From: an uncultured Prevotella sp.
GTDB taxonomy: Bacteria > Bacteroidota > Bacteroidia > Bacteroidales > Bacteroidaceae
Direction: 5' to 3'
NCBI GenBank assembly: GCA_900768785.1
Contig: CAAGEG010000123.1
Coordinates: 1 to 24,173 of the forward strand
DNA: 24,173 nucleotides
Of this stretch, positions 1 through 8,837 are shown piece by piece; within the stretch, counting starts at the first letter, position 1; every line of letters starts with the position of its first letter. The notes below the pieces were generated by a model. It did not search any database. It was given only the letters and a program-made list of their open reading frames with translations, and was not told where the DNA came from. The position numbers and the translations under genes were made by a program.

Positions 1-113
1 ACATCTGAACAACATTGTAAAGCGTCTTAGGAAGACATTGCAGAGTAAGTGAAGTAAAACAGTAAACTAACAAATAATCTGTGAAGTAAAATCAGTCAAA
101 GTCAAATATAATC

Positions 114-235
114 ATTATTAAGCCTAAAAAGCATAATTATTAAGCTTAAACAGCATAATTATTAAGACAGAACAGCATCATTTTAAGCTTAAACAGCATA
201 ATTATTGAGCCAAAACAGCCTATTCTCACAGCATA
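114..235. repeat. 22-bp tandem repeat array, about 5.5 copies
   Basis: Five successive units lie at 114-135, 136-157, 158-179, 180-200 (one base shorter) and 201-222, followed by a partial unit at 223-235. Most units begin ATTATTAAGC, and most end ACAGCATA. Units 2 and 4 are nearly identical, while units 3 and 5 differ in the middle. There are no spacers and no ORF runs through it, so it is a noncoding minisatellite. It sits just downstream of the pectin esterase gene and its terminator. Its function is unknown. Confidence 0.9.
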
Positions 236-264
236 ATTAATGTGTTTGCAATAACGAAAACGCA

Positions 265-301
265 AACAAGTGCCTTACGACCATGTCATAAAGCACTTGT
301 T
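265..301 (-). terminator. Terminator after the pectin esterase gene
   Basis: A 9-bp stem, AACAAGTGC (265-273) with GCACTTGTT (293-301), encloses a 19-base loop that can pair weakly inside. On the minus strand it lies 20 bases past the esterase stop and is followed by a T-rich stretch. On the plus strand it is followed by a T run, so it may work in both directions. Confidence 0.6.
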
Positions 302-320
302 TTTCGTCCTATGCGATAAA

Positions 321-3300
321 TTATCTCACAATAACAGTCTTGTTGTTTATTATATATACACCTCTTTGGGCTTTATTTACAGGTTGTCCCATGATGTTAT
401 ATATTCTGTTGTTTTGCGTCTCATTGTTTTCAGCATTGACAGATGTTATGCCTGTAGATAAACTTAAAGGTTTTGACATATCAGACAAAGCACCATGACT
501 ATTTACCGACTGAACAGTAACCACGTCACCTTCGGCAGCTTGATAGTGCGTGTCGGTTGTAAAGGCAGCAATCTTGTCATTTACGGTTACGGCATAACAG
601 ATAGCGTAGTCGTCAGCTTGCCATGATATATTGTAGTCTTCATGAGATAAAACCGGCGTAGCAGTCTTTTCAACCACCTCTAACGGGTTCCATACACCTG
701 TTGTTGAAGAAGAGCCATCGCCCGCCATGATATTAGCAACAGTATATTGTGCAGCCTCTTCATCAGTAAGATAGTTTTTCGCTTTACCCGAAACAGTTGT
801 GCCGTTGGAGGTATAATAATAGTCTTCTATAGACTTTTCAGACAAGGCATAACCATTTCTGTCAACAATATCATATACCGCCCATAGTTTGGGTAAGCCA
901 CCCATTGTGGGGTACCAAAAACCTTCATAAGGTTTAACCTCCATTTTTGTATGCAAGAATACCGTTACCGGTCTGTTGCCCCATGGGCGTCCGAGATAAA
1001 CTTGATAGTCTTCCGGAATGCTTGAATACGTGGTTGTGATGGTAGTATTGTTGAACACATATCCCCAGCGAGTCTCTTCAGGATGGTTAGGAGCAACGAT
1101 AAATCCACCCGACTTGCGGTTAATGTTAAGTACACAGTTTTCGAACCACACGTCGCCCGAGCCATAGATAAAGTCAACGCCACCCTCAATAATAGAATTG
1201 TGGAAGAATTGTCTGTTGTATGTGCCGTTGCTCTTATACGTATCTTGGTAAGAACGAGCGTTTATGTTATCGAAAGCCGCACGGTCGGAAGATATATTCA
1301 TACACAGAGCCTGAGGACCTTCCATGCCTTTTATTGTCCAGTTCTCGTTGTCAAGAGTTATTCCTTGCATGAAGAAGTCGGTTGCCCCGTCTTGAATTTC
1401 CAATGTTGCTGCAGCATTAACATGATACCATACGCGAGATGGGTCGCTGCTTCCACCTGCCAAGCGGTCGGTTGCTATGGTTACTTTATCCGCCGACTGA
1501 CCTATGATGTGTATGTTTGGTTTGTTTACATATATCAAACGGCAGTCGTCATACTCGTTCTTTCCACCCGAAATTTGTGCAGTAGGAGCTTCCGTGCCTG
1601 TTGCCGATGTAGTGTAACGATAACCATAGCCTGAGTTGAATGTAATGTTCGGGTCGTTGTAATAGCCCTCTTTAACAAAGATAAGATAAGGTTGTGTAGA
1701 GCTTGCCGGAGCGTCGTCTATCGCATCTTGTATATACCTGTATTGTCGCGGCATGGTTGCAGTAGCCTCTACATATTCGCCATGAGCAAGGTTAAGGTTG
1801 ATGTCAACCACAGCATCAAATATTCTTGCAGCAGGTTTCTGCTTCTCCATTACCGTGAATGTTATTGTCACGCCTTCAGAAGCATTTCCCGAGCGGTCGT
1901 TAACATAACCTTCGGGCAAGGTAAAGGTGTAAGTTGCGCCATAGTCAAGACTATTATAGTTGAAAGAAACGCTACGTGTGTTCCACGTCGGACTAAGAGT
2001 TTTGCCCGACAAAGTAGCAGGAACAGACGTGTCGCCCGCTTGTATTCGTTCGTTAAAAGAGACTGTTATCTTTCCCGAAGCACTCACACCCTGTGCGTTG
2101 TTTACAGGCAGAGTATTGGTGATTTCAGGAGCCACATCATCAGCAACCACTTCTGCCGTTCCGAGAACATAAACGTTGCCCACGCCCGACTCTGAGTTCG
2201 TTGTGTATTTCATGTTGTCAAACGTCTCTGTAAAGTCATAAGTAGTAGAAAGAAGAGTCTCTCCAACTCCCGTAATACGAACATATACCGATTCTTTTCC
2301 TTCTGTTTCGGCAGGGAGAACAAAAGATATAGGCTTCAGCATGTTTGCCGTCACGTCCCATGTGGCATTTTCTATATCCGTAAACACATTACCATCAAGC
2401 GAATATTGTGCTTTATACGACTTTGAAGCGGCATTCTTAGCTGCCATATCAGCATTAAACGTCACATTTGTGAAGCCTGTTGTAGAGAACTGATACTGCC
2501 ATGCAATATCGCGAGTGTCATAACCATTCTGATACAAACCGTTAATTCCCGAAATCACAACACCTGTACGATTGCGAACAACCGGCGTGCCTGTAGATTG
2601 AGAGTATAGTAGCGAGCCGTCGCTAATGCGTACTACAGAAGCTTTGGCGTTGCGATTATTGTCCCATACAACATCGGCAGGGAAGGGATAATTGGCTGTT
2701 GTCGTATATGCGTATAACTGGGTTAAAGAAGCGTCAAATACCGAAACGAAATCCTGAACCTCATAGTCGGCAACCAAAAGCATGTCGGAATTTACCGTTA
2801 AAACACGTGTTGCCAATGTTCCGGCATTCTCATAACCATCAGTCCATTGCATGAATTTGAGTATCTTAGACTCGTTAGCCGTTGCCGTAATCTGTGTTCC
2901 CTCCTCATATTTGCCGTTATGCTCATTAGGAGAAAGAGTTATGCTGCCAAGAGTTAGCTCTGCATCGTTAGTACAAGAGGTGCTTACGGTATATACAGGT
3001 ATGGTCTCAAAGACAGCCGTAACCACTTTGTCGGCATCCATAGTAACGTTATAAATGCTCTCTGAAGACACCTTGTTGCCGTCAATATGCCACTCTTTAA
3101 ACTTATATCCGAAGTTGCGTTCGGTTGAAAGCGACACTATAGAACCTTCCTTATATGAGTCTAAGTCGGGGTCTCTCAATATTGTGCCCGCTTCGGCAGG
3201 TGAAACAGATGTGGTAAGCACATATTTTGTTGTCTGTTGTATGCTGCCTTTGAGCGTTCCTTCTATTATAATATCATTAAGTCCTATGTTCTTGCCTTTC

Positions 3301-5606
3301 CCAAGTCCCAAAACAGAAATGGCAAGTTTCAACGGATTAGAAGCGTCGGCAGAAACTCCATTAACATCAGCCGATATAGTTTTGAGTTCAAGACCTTTGC
3401 CAGAGCGGTTTATTGCCTCGTTTTCACATATCGTAGAATTGCCGATACCGCTTATCGAAGCTGTTATCGTTCCTCCGTCTGTGGCATAACGAGCCGCTTG
3501 GAAAGACACTTTGGTTGGCATAAACACAAGACCTTCTTCCAAAGAAAGGTTGAAAGTTATTGTATTACCCTCGACAACAGACGATGGTAATGAAACGTTT
3601 GTTATGTTTGCTACGTTAGATTGAACCTTGCCGTTGTCGGTTGAGCCGCTCCAAGTGGAACCTCCGTTAGCTTTTACCGAAAGCAAAGAGCCTACGTTTA
3701 CGGTCTTTCCGACAAAGCCGACAGAAAGCAACTCCGGAGCAAAAACAGGCTCTGAATCAACAAGGCTGTAAGATATTGTGCCTTGAGTGTCTATTGTCTG
3801 ACCTCCGGCTTTTGATGCTGTGCCATGAATAGTCATGTCAGACACACAAAGATATTTGCCCGTAGCTTCGCTACTTTGATTATTATACCAGGGATAAAGG
3901 CGTACATAGATAGCTTGTCCTTCTTCAAGATTCTCGGCAAGAGAATATTTTATTAACGTAGGAGTGTCTTTTGCCATGTTTACCTTCTCGTCAATAAGTA
4001 CCGGGTCGGAAAAGTCTTTGTTTGTGCTATAATAAGCATGATAGCTGACAGCAGAACCGCCACGTCCGGATACATAATATGAAATCTTATCTACGGCATA
4101 CGAATAGTCTGTGGGGCATGTTACTTTAAACTCTGCATAGCGTGTAGAAACCTCGTCTATCTCGCCAATGCCCCATTTTTCGCTTTCTGTACAAAGCATT
4201 TGCATGGTACGGATATTGTCTCCTGCACCTATCTGTCCATATTGCTTAACTTTAAGTCCGGAAAGCATTTGATCTGATACCGAAAGCAGCTCGTTTGCCT
4301 CCGGACTACCGCTTGATGTCAATTGCCAAACAGCAGATGTCTCGGTACCGCCTGAAAGACTTATGCTCTCTGCTGATAATGTTAACGATGAAGACATAGA
4401 GCCTATGGTAGCCGTAAGTGTGCCGGTATGAACACCTGCATTTGCAAGATTGATTTTAACATACACGGATGTGATGATGTTGTTGCCGTCGGCATTTATT
4501 TGTATACTATTGCTATAGTTTACTTTATCTGTAGATACAAGGAACGAATTGTCTGTTTCGATTGTCATTACTGCATCCGTTTCAAGCCCGAAAGCCGAGA
4601 CATTAAACTCTTTAACTATTGACTGACCTTGATAAGCCTTGCCAAGTTCTCCCGAAGTAGGATTAAATGAAATTTCGGAAGATACTATTACATCATTTGC
4701 AAGAGCCTCGAGAATTGCCTTTTTCTTGGCGTTGGTCTCTGTCGTGGCTTGCGTTTTAAGCAGCTGAGCAAATTCGCGAGCAATCAAAGTTGCGCCGAGA
4801 GCGGCAGGGTGAGTAGAATCGTCTGCACAGAATATATTGGATATGCAATAAGCGTCACCATATTTTATATATAAATTGGCAGTAAGAGTTGTCAAATCAA
4901 TAAATGGAACATCATCATACTCATTAGCCACGTTTCGTGCTTGTGCAACATAGTCGTAGGTATCATCAGAAGCAGGAACGCTATTTCCTGTTGTTAGCGT
5001 GTTCCCGTCGCATATTGTGAAGTTGTCGCCAAGATCATGACGTCCGTTGCGACGTATATCTTTGCCGTCTGAAGAGAAATATTTTCTACAAATAGGACCT
5101 ACAACAATAGGAGTAACGCCCATAGCCTTCGCCTCATTAATATATTTGCGAAGATACTCTTTGTAAGTTCCCGATGCCGTTGTGCCACGATAGTCGGTAG
5201 AAGCTGCTGTTGAAGTATTACCAATATTCGTGTAATATTGTTTAACCATATCTCCATCGGCTCCATTATTCTTTTCGTCATTATGGGCAAACTGTATTAA
5301 GAGATAGTCGCCTGCCTGCATAGCGTCGCTACCTCCTGTAACGAGTGTTGGCCAATAGGCTGATTCATGATAAAAAGATTTGCTTGAAGCACCCGATTTA
5401 CCACGATTGTTAACCGTGATATTATCAGTATTGAAGAATTGTTGCAACATTTGCGCCCAGCCACGTTTGTCGGTTGAGCCATCTGTTGGATAGTTTGCCA
5501 TCGTCGAATCGCCAATGGTGTGAATTTTCTTCTTTGCATCTGAAGGTATTGTTATTATTAACAACAACGCCATCAATACAAAACAGATAAACGATTTTTT
5601 GTACAT
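321..5606 (-). CDS. Secreted bifunctional pectin esterase (SGNH acetylesterase + pectin methylesterase)
   Basis: The product is 1761 residues. I chose the start at 5606 because a signal peptide (MYKKSFICFVLMALLL..., cleavage likely after SDA) begins there. A good -7 box at 5646-5653 lies inside the longer reading frame that starts at 5657. Residues about 28-285 are an SGNH hydrolase like rhamnogalacturonan acetylesterases (CE12): GDST with Ser34, Asn109 in AHND, and Asp263/His266 in DSTH. Residues about 310-1270 are beta-rich modules, including two repeats of the kind ending 'W.DG...ADY/AVF' (about 795-950) and a Big_5-like Ig domain (about 1160-1255). Residues about 1288-1590 are a pectin methylesterase (CE8) with Gln1432, Gln1454, Asp1455 (YQDT), Asp1478 (VDFIYG) and Arg1540 (LGRPW), so both active sites look intact. 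The last 30 residues (RIYNIMGQPV... then GVYIIN) resemble type 9 secretion sorting tails. Inferred role: removing acetyl and methyl groups from pectin at the cell surface or outside. The next gene upstream is a propeller-AraC regulator, 134 bp away. Confidence 0.93.
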   Translation of the reverse strand: MYKKSFICFVLMALLLIITIPSDAKKKIHTIGDSTMANYPTDGSTDKRGWAQMLQQFFNTDNITVNNRGKSGASSKSFYHESAYWPTLVTGGSDAMQAGDYLLIQFAHNDEKNNGADGDMVKQYYTNIGNTSTAASTDYRGTTASGTYKEYLRKYINEAKAMGVTPIVVGPICRKYFSSDGKDIRRNGRHDLGDNFTICDGNTLTTGNSVPASDDTYDYVAQARNVANEYDDVPFIDLTTLTANLYIKYGDAYCISNIFCADDSTHPAALGATLIAREFAQLLKTQATTETNAKKKAILEALANDVIVSSEISFNPTSGELGKAYQGQSIVKEFNVSAFGLETDAVMTIETDNSFLVSTDKVNYSNSIQINADGNNIITSVYVKINLANAGVHTGTLTATIGSMSSSLTLSAESISLSGGTETSAVWQLTSSGSPEANELLSVSDQMLSGLKVKQYGQIGAGDNIRTMQMLCTESEKWGIGEIDEVSTRYAEFKVTCPTDYSYAVDKISYYVSGRGGSAVSYHAYYSTNKDFSDPVLIDEKVNMAKDTPTLIKYSLAENLEEGQAIYVRLYPWYNNQSSEATGKYLCVSDMTIHGTASKAGGQTIDTQGTISYSLVDSEPVFAPELLSVGFVGKTVNVGSLLSVKANGGSTWSGSTDNGKVQSNVANITNVSLPSSVVEGNTITFNLSLEEGLVFMPTKVSFQAARYATDGGTITASISGIGNSTICENEAINRSGKGLELKTISADVNGVSADASNPLKLAISVLGLGKGKNIGLNDIIIEGTLKGSIQQTTKYVLTTSVSPAEAGTILRDPDLDSYKEGSIVSLSTERNFGYKFKEWHIDGNKVSSESIYNVTMDADKVVTAVFETIPVYTVSTSCTNDAELTLGSITLSPNEHNGKYEEGTQITATANESKILKFMQWTDGYENAGTLATRVLTVNSDMLLVADYEVQDFVSVFDASLTQLYAYTTTANYPFPADVVWDNNRNAKASVVRISDGSLLYSQSTGTPVVRNRTGVVISGINGLYQNGYDTRDIAWQYQFSTTGFTNVTFNADMAAKNAASKSYKAQYSLDGNVFTDIENATWDVTANMLKPISFVLPAETEGKESVYVRITGVGETLLSTTYDFTETFDNMKYTTNSESGVGNVYVLGTAEVVADDVAPEITNTLPVNNAQGVSASGKITVSFNERIQAGDTSVPATLSGKTLSPTWNTRSVSFNYNSLDYGATYTFTLPEGYVNDRSGNASEGVTITFTVMEKQKPAARIFDAVVDINLNLAHGEYVEATATMPRQYRYIQDAIDDAPASSTQPYLIFVKEGYYNDPNITFNSGYGYRYTTSATGTEAPTAQISGGKNEYDDCRLIYVNKPNIHIIGQSADKVTIATDRLAGGSSDPSRVWYHVNAAATLEIQDGATDFFMQGITLDNENWTIKGMEGPQALCMNISSDRAAFDNINARSYQDTYKSNGTYNRQFFHNSIIEGGVDFIYGSGDVWFENCVLNINRKSGGFIVAPNHPEETRWGYVFNNTTITTTYSSIPEDYQVYLGRPWGNRPVTVFLHTKMEVKPYEGFWYPTMGGLPKLWAVYDIVDRNGYALSEKSIEDYYYTSNGTTVSGKAKNYLTDEEAAQYTVANIMAGDGSSSTTGVWNPLEVVEKTATPVLSHEDYNISWQADDYAICYAVTVNDKIAAFTTDTHYQAAEGDVVTVQSVNSHGALSDMSKPLSLSTGITSVNAENNETQNNRIYNIMGQPVNKAQRGVYIINNKTVIVR

Positions 5607-5645
5607 AGGTGTAATGATTAGATTAGTAAAATTGTTTGATTGCCG

Positions 5646-5653
5646 CAAAAGTA
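5646..5653 (-). promoter_or_regulatory. Putative -7 box for the pectin esterase gene
   Basis: The minus strand reads TACTTTTG, matching the Bacteroidota -7 consensus TAnnTTTG. No TTTG is found at the -33 distance, as might be expected for a regulator-dependent promoter. The predicted transcript would have a leader of about 33 bases before the ATG at 5606, which supports that start codon. Confidence 0.5.
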
Positions 5654-5740
5654 GCAAAAAAACAAATTTTTATGGTTTATAATAATGTCAAACAAGGTGT
5701 AATTTTGTGTCGTTTTAAGGGTAAAAATACATCAACGGGG

Positions 5741-8287
5741 CTATTTTTGCTTCAAACGGTATTCGCTCGGAGATATTCCCATGCATGCTTTAAAGCATTT
5801 TGAGAAATATTTGGAGTCGGAGAAACCACAAGATAAAGCTATGTCGTTAATGGTTTTTGTTGTAGTTTGAAGTTGGTTACACGCATGTTTCAATCTCACT
5901 TCTTTCAAGAAATCGGCAGGAGTAACGCCAAGTAACATCTTTGTTTTTCTATTAAGACTGGAGCGGGATGTTGCTGTTGCGAGTGCCATTTCTTCAATTC
6001 CTATGTCGCTATTTGTCAGATTGTCATCTACGAAAGCCAAAAGACGACACATAAAGTCATTATCTTCTTTAGATATGTGAGTTAAAGAATTTGTTGTACC
6101 TACTACTTGCTGTGTTAAAGTTGTGTCTTCGTTTGTAACAACATGGCTTTCTGAAGCATCAGGAAATGTCTTTGCATCTTTAATCTTGCTTTGTTCAAAA
6201 ATGCGGAGATAGGCTTCAAGATTTTCCTTACGCTGTCGCTTTAACGTTTTTATATAGAAGAAAGTGTAAATAATGGCAAATATGGTGCCTATTGTAAACA
6301 ACACATATAACAAATAAGCAAATGGCGTTTCCCAAAACGTAGGTTCAACTTCTATAAATATCACGCGATTGTTGCCGGTCCACAGTCCTTCGGCGTTGGT
6401 TGAACATATTTCAAGGCGGTAAATGCCGGGTGATAAATCAAAAAAGTTTATCGTTCGTGTGTCGTTTGGTATAGACCAACCTGTTGTATCGCCTGTTTCA
6501 AACCACTTCCCTTCATGCGACACTCTCGTAATATATTTTATATGACTGTTATCAGAGAAGTCTAATGCCGCAAACTCAATAATAAGATTGCGTTCGGATG
6601 AAGAGAGGCGTATGGTATCGCTATTATCGGCAGCATAACAACGTTCGGAACCAATAACCGAATATGAGGTTATTGAAATGCGCGGAATGTATGTTCTACG
6701 CCGAAAAGCTTGTTCGGGTATCATCATTACGCCATTTTCAAGCGACAACAACCAACAGCCGTTGCTCAATAATATTGGTTCTGCATCTGAAAATATTGGA
6801 TTAATGGAAAAAAACAAGCTGTTGAAATTCTTTATTACACCATTATCGGCATTTAATCTTGATATTTGATTGTTACATTGTATCAATATCTCATCTCCTA
6901 TTTCGGTCATGGCAAGCGCAACATCCGAACCTAAGCCGTTGGTTATGTTGAAATGCTTGAACGATAATACAGAAGCCGTGAGGTCTTTGCTAAGCAACAT
7001 ATTCACACCTCCACTTTCGGTTGATATGAACAAGCGTCCTTTCTTGTCAATAAGCATATTCATAACGGCAGCACACGACAAACTTTCTTTGCGATAAGGT
7101 TCTCTTTGGTGTATGTTGAACTTTAGTTTCGAGAGTTTGTCTTTAATACCTGTAACAACCATAAAGCCTTCTGTTGTGGTGGCGAGAAGTATCGTGTCGC
7201 CAACAAGTTCCAAACGCCTTACTCTTAGATTGTTAAACGGATGTTGGGGAAAAGTGTTGTCTTTGTTGAAAAAACATGTTTTGCCATTATTTGCCTCCAT
7301 AACGTTAATACCTCCGCCATGAGTAGCAATCCACAAACGTCCTTGTCTGTCTTCTTTAATATCATATATGGCATCACAATTTAGAGTCTCGCCTCGCTTA
7401 ATTCGGCTCATATCGCCTTTGCGTAAATTTGTTATCGTGAATACGCCATCAGATAGTTCTCTTAACTTATAGAGTCCTTCGGGCTTGGTACCAATCCACA
7501 AGGTGCCATTCCGTTGCTGCATCATACAAAACACGGGGGCAAAGCATGATGGTGAAGCATGCAAGCGACCATCAAGTCCAAGATAACCAATAAAATTGGC
7601 AAGACTGTCAAGAACGGTAATGATACCTGTGTTGCGCGAAGCTATCCAAATGCGGTTCTTGTTATCTTTAAACATACAGCGTGTTATGTCTTCGGGAATT
7701 TTAGGCAACATTTTTGACGTTCGCATCTTTGGAGACAACTTGTAAACTCCATATTTTTCCATTATCCAAATATTGCCTTGCATATCTGTTAATGTTTGTC
7801 GAACATTATCAAAATGATATCCATGAATATCCAAAGGATGTTGTATGCTTACCGAAGCATCGTTTTTTAATCTCATGCGATAGCGTTCACATGTTGACGC
7901 ATCGGGCTTCTCGAACTTATAGGTTTTAAGGTTAAACCGCCAAACGTTTTCGTTTATGATACAATAAATATTCCCGTCGTCTCCTAAAATTATGTTTCTT
8001 ATGCGGTCGGAAGTAATAGTGGCGCCGTCTCCGGGCATGGATTTAAATACAGTAAAATTATATCCGTCATAACGATTTAGCCCATTCCATGACGAAAACC
8101 ACATATAACCTCTCTTGTCTTGCAACATCTTAGTTACATGCCATTGTGACAAACCGTTATGATCATCATAGTGTGTGATATGCCATTTTACATTATCCGC
8201 CAAAGCAAATGCCTTTGCCGACAATATATTCACAATAAATAATAAAAGGCATATTGACAATTTGAGAAAGTATAATGGTTTTATCAT
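5741..8287 (-). CDS. Transmembrane propeller-sensor AraC-family regulator lacking kinase and receiver
   Basis: The product is 848 residues. An N-terminal signal or anchor (about 1-28) precedes repeated propeller units of the two-component-regulator type. These show motifs such as GYMWFSSWNGL, GNIWIMEKYG, NRIWIASRNTG, GTLWIGTKPEG and GRLWIATHGGG, spanning roughly 35-510. A Y_Y_Y-type Ig domain (about 565-648) and one membrane helix (about 655-680) follow. After a short cytoplasmic linker (681-740) comes an AraC helix-turn-helix domain (about 745-845, with INDIALSCGFSDSKYFSKCFK). The sensor and Y_Y_Y order matches hybrid two-component systems, but the HisKA, ATPase and receiver domains are absent, with no room for them. 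Inferred role: membrane-bound one-component regulator sensing pectin-derived oligosaccharides in the periplasm and controlling the flanking esterase and lyase genes. The ligand is not determinable here. Confidence 0.9.
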   Translation of the reverse strand: MIKPLYFLKLSICLLLFIVNILSAKAFALADNVKWHITHYDDHNGLSQWHVTKMLQDKRGYMWFSSWNGLNRYDGYNFTVFKSMPGDGATITSDRIRNIILGDDGNIYCIINENVWRFNLKTYKFEKPDASTCERYRMRLKNDASVSIQHPLDIHGYHFDNVRQTLTDMQGNIWIMEKYGVYKLSPKMRTSKMLPKIPEDITRCMFKDNKNRIWIASRNTGIITVLDSLANFIGYLGLDGRLHASPSCFAPVFCMMQQRNGTLWIGTKPEGLYKLRELSDGVFTITNLRKGDMSRIKRGETLNCDAIYDIKEDRQGRLWIATHGGGINVMEANNGKTCFFNKDNTFPQHPFNNLRVRRLELVGDTILLATTTEGFMVVTGIKDKLSKLKFNIHQREPYRKESLSCAAVMNMLIDKKGRLFISTESGGVNMLLSKDLTASVLSFKHFNITNGLGSDVALAMTEIGDEILIQCNNQISRLNADNGVIKNFNSLFFSINPIFSDAEPILLSNGCWLLSLENGVMMIPEQAFRRRTYIPRISITSYSVIGSERCYAADNSDTIRLSSSERNLIIEFAALDFSDNSHIKYITRVSHEGKWFETGDTTGWSIPNDTRTINFFDLSPGIYRLEICSTNAEGLWTGNNRVIFIEVEPTFWETPFAYLLYVLFTIGTIFAIIYTFFYIKTLKRQRKENLEAYLRIFEQSKIKDAKTFPDASESHVVTNEDTTLTQQVVGTTNSLTHISKEDNDFMCRLLAFVDDNLTNSDIGIEEMALATATSRSSLNRKTKMLLGVTPADFLKEVRLKHACNQLQTTTKTINDIALSCGFSDSKYFSKCFKACMGISPSEYRLKQK

Positions 8288-8369
8288 ATCATCAATTTAG
8301 ATGCTTGTATAGATTATAAGGTCGCTATAAGCCATGAAAAAGCTAAAGCTGTTGTCTTTATATATAATG

Positions 8370-8377
8370 CAAAAATA
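8370..8377 (-). promoter_or_regulatory. Putative -7 box for the propeller-AraC regulator
   Basis: The minus strand reads TATTTTTG, matching TAnnTTTG. No clear -33 TTTG is present at the usual distance. The implied leader is about 75 bases. Confidence 0.45.
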
Positions 8378-8570
8378 GTAATTATTTTTAGTTTAACGAG
8401 AATTTCTATTGTTAAAAGAATAGCAACAATAGAGCTTCATAATATTCATTTGACAAGAATTAATTAATGATGAATGTTTTTTATATTATTTATTCAAATA
8501 AAGAGTACAAACAACCATTCAATCCGTTATAAGTAAAAAGTAACGTTTTTTAGCGTTAAACAATAATAAT

Positions 8571-8699
8571 ATGAAAGAAAATAAGACTTTAAAACTTCAA
8601 AATAGCGAGCTAATGGCTCTCAGCCCTTCAGAAAAAAAAGAGTTGAAAGAAAGAATACTTCTTGCAATTGACAAGATAAAGAATATCAAGTATTCGTAA
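8571..8699 (+). CDS. Small 42-residue hypothetical protein
   Basis: The frame runs from ATG at 8571 to TAA at 8697-8699 and starts MKENKTLKLQNSELMALSPS, continuing as a Lys/Glu-rich stretch ending NIKYS. It looks like a short charged, probably helical peptide with no signal peptide and no cysteines. Support for it being real is that it is the only plus-strand frame in a 550-bp gap, and a strong terminator starts about 28 bases after its stop. Against it are its short length and the absence of a convincing promoter. The beginning loosely recalls Bacteroidota leader-peptide precursors, but it has no Gly-Gly cleavage site and no modifying enzyme nearby, so no function is assigned. Confidence 0.5.
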   Translation: MKENKTLKLQNSELMALSPSEKKELKERILLAIDKIKNIKYS

Positions 8700-8723
8700 A
8701 TAATTTTTTCATAATCATAAATC

Positions 8724-8766
8724 AAAAGCGGTTCCTAAATGATTTTCATTCGGAACCGCCTTTTTG
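8724..8766. terminator. Strong bidirectional rho-independent terminator
   Basis: An 8-bp GC-rich stem, GCGGTTCC (8728-8735) with GGAACCGC (8752-8759), has a second inner stem AATGA (8738-8742) with TCATT (8746-8750). Five T's follow on the plus strand (8761-8765) and four A's precede the hairpin (8724-8727). It can therefore end both the plus-strand small ORF and the minus-strand pectate lyase gene that converges on it. Confidence 0.9.
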
Positions 8767-8837
8767 TTATATGTAAACCCTTTATTTAGTAATGCCAAAC
8801 ATATAGTTTACACTATCTAAACATATAGTTTACGGTC

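Larger units (their letters stand above)
1..320. other. Noncoding window edge
   Basis: No credible gene is seen. Positions 49-63 and 81-96 form a degenerate direct repeat starting GTGAAGTAAAA, 32 bp apart. The 22-bp tandem array and a terminator hairpin fill the remainder. A gene may lie beyond the left edge, but nothing here shows its end. Confidence 0.6.

Noticed and set aside
49..96. Direct repeat pair as an operator
   Set aside because: The copies differ by an insertion and belong to no gene visible in the window.
114..235. CRISPR-like array
   Set aside because: The units are contiguous with no unique spacers, and no cas genes are nearby.
1083..2195. Plus-strand frames of 183 and 167 codons
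   Set aside because: Both lie opposite the conserved pectin methylesterase coding region and have no recognisable domains or start context.
3055..3489. Plus-strand frame of 144 codons
   Set aside because: Antisense to the continuous esterase frame, with low-complexity composition and no promoter.
5607..5657. Longer start for the pectin esterase at 5657
   Set aside because: The extra 17 residues precede a proper signal peptide, and the -7 box at 5646-5653 would fall inside the coding frame.
6110..6250. Frameshift that removed a kinase domain from the propeller-AraC regulator
   Set aside because: The linker is only about 65 residues, the frame is unbroken, and no kinase motifs are visible in other frames.
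8571..8699. Bacteriocin or natural-product leader peptide
   Set aside because: No Gly-Gly site, no cysteine-rich core and no modification or export gene nearby, so kept as hypothetical only.
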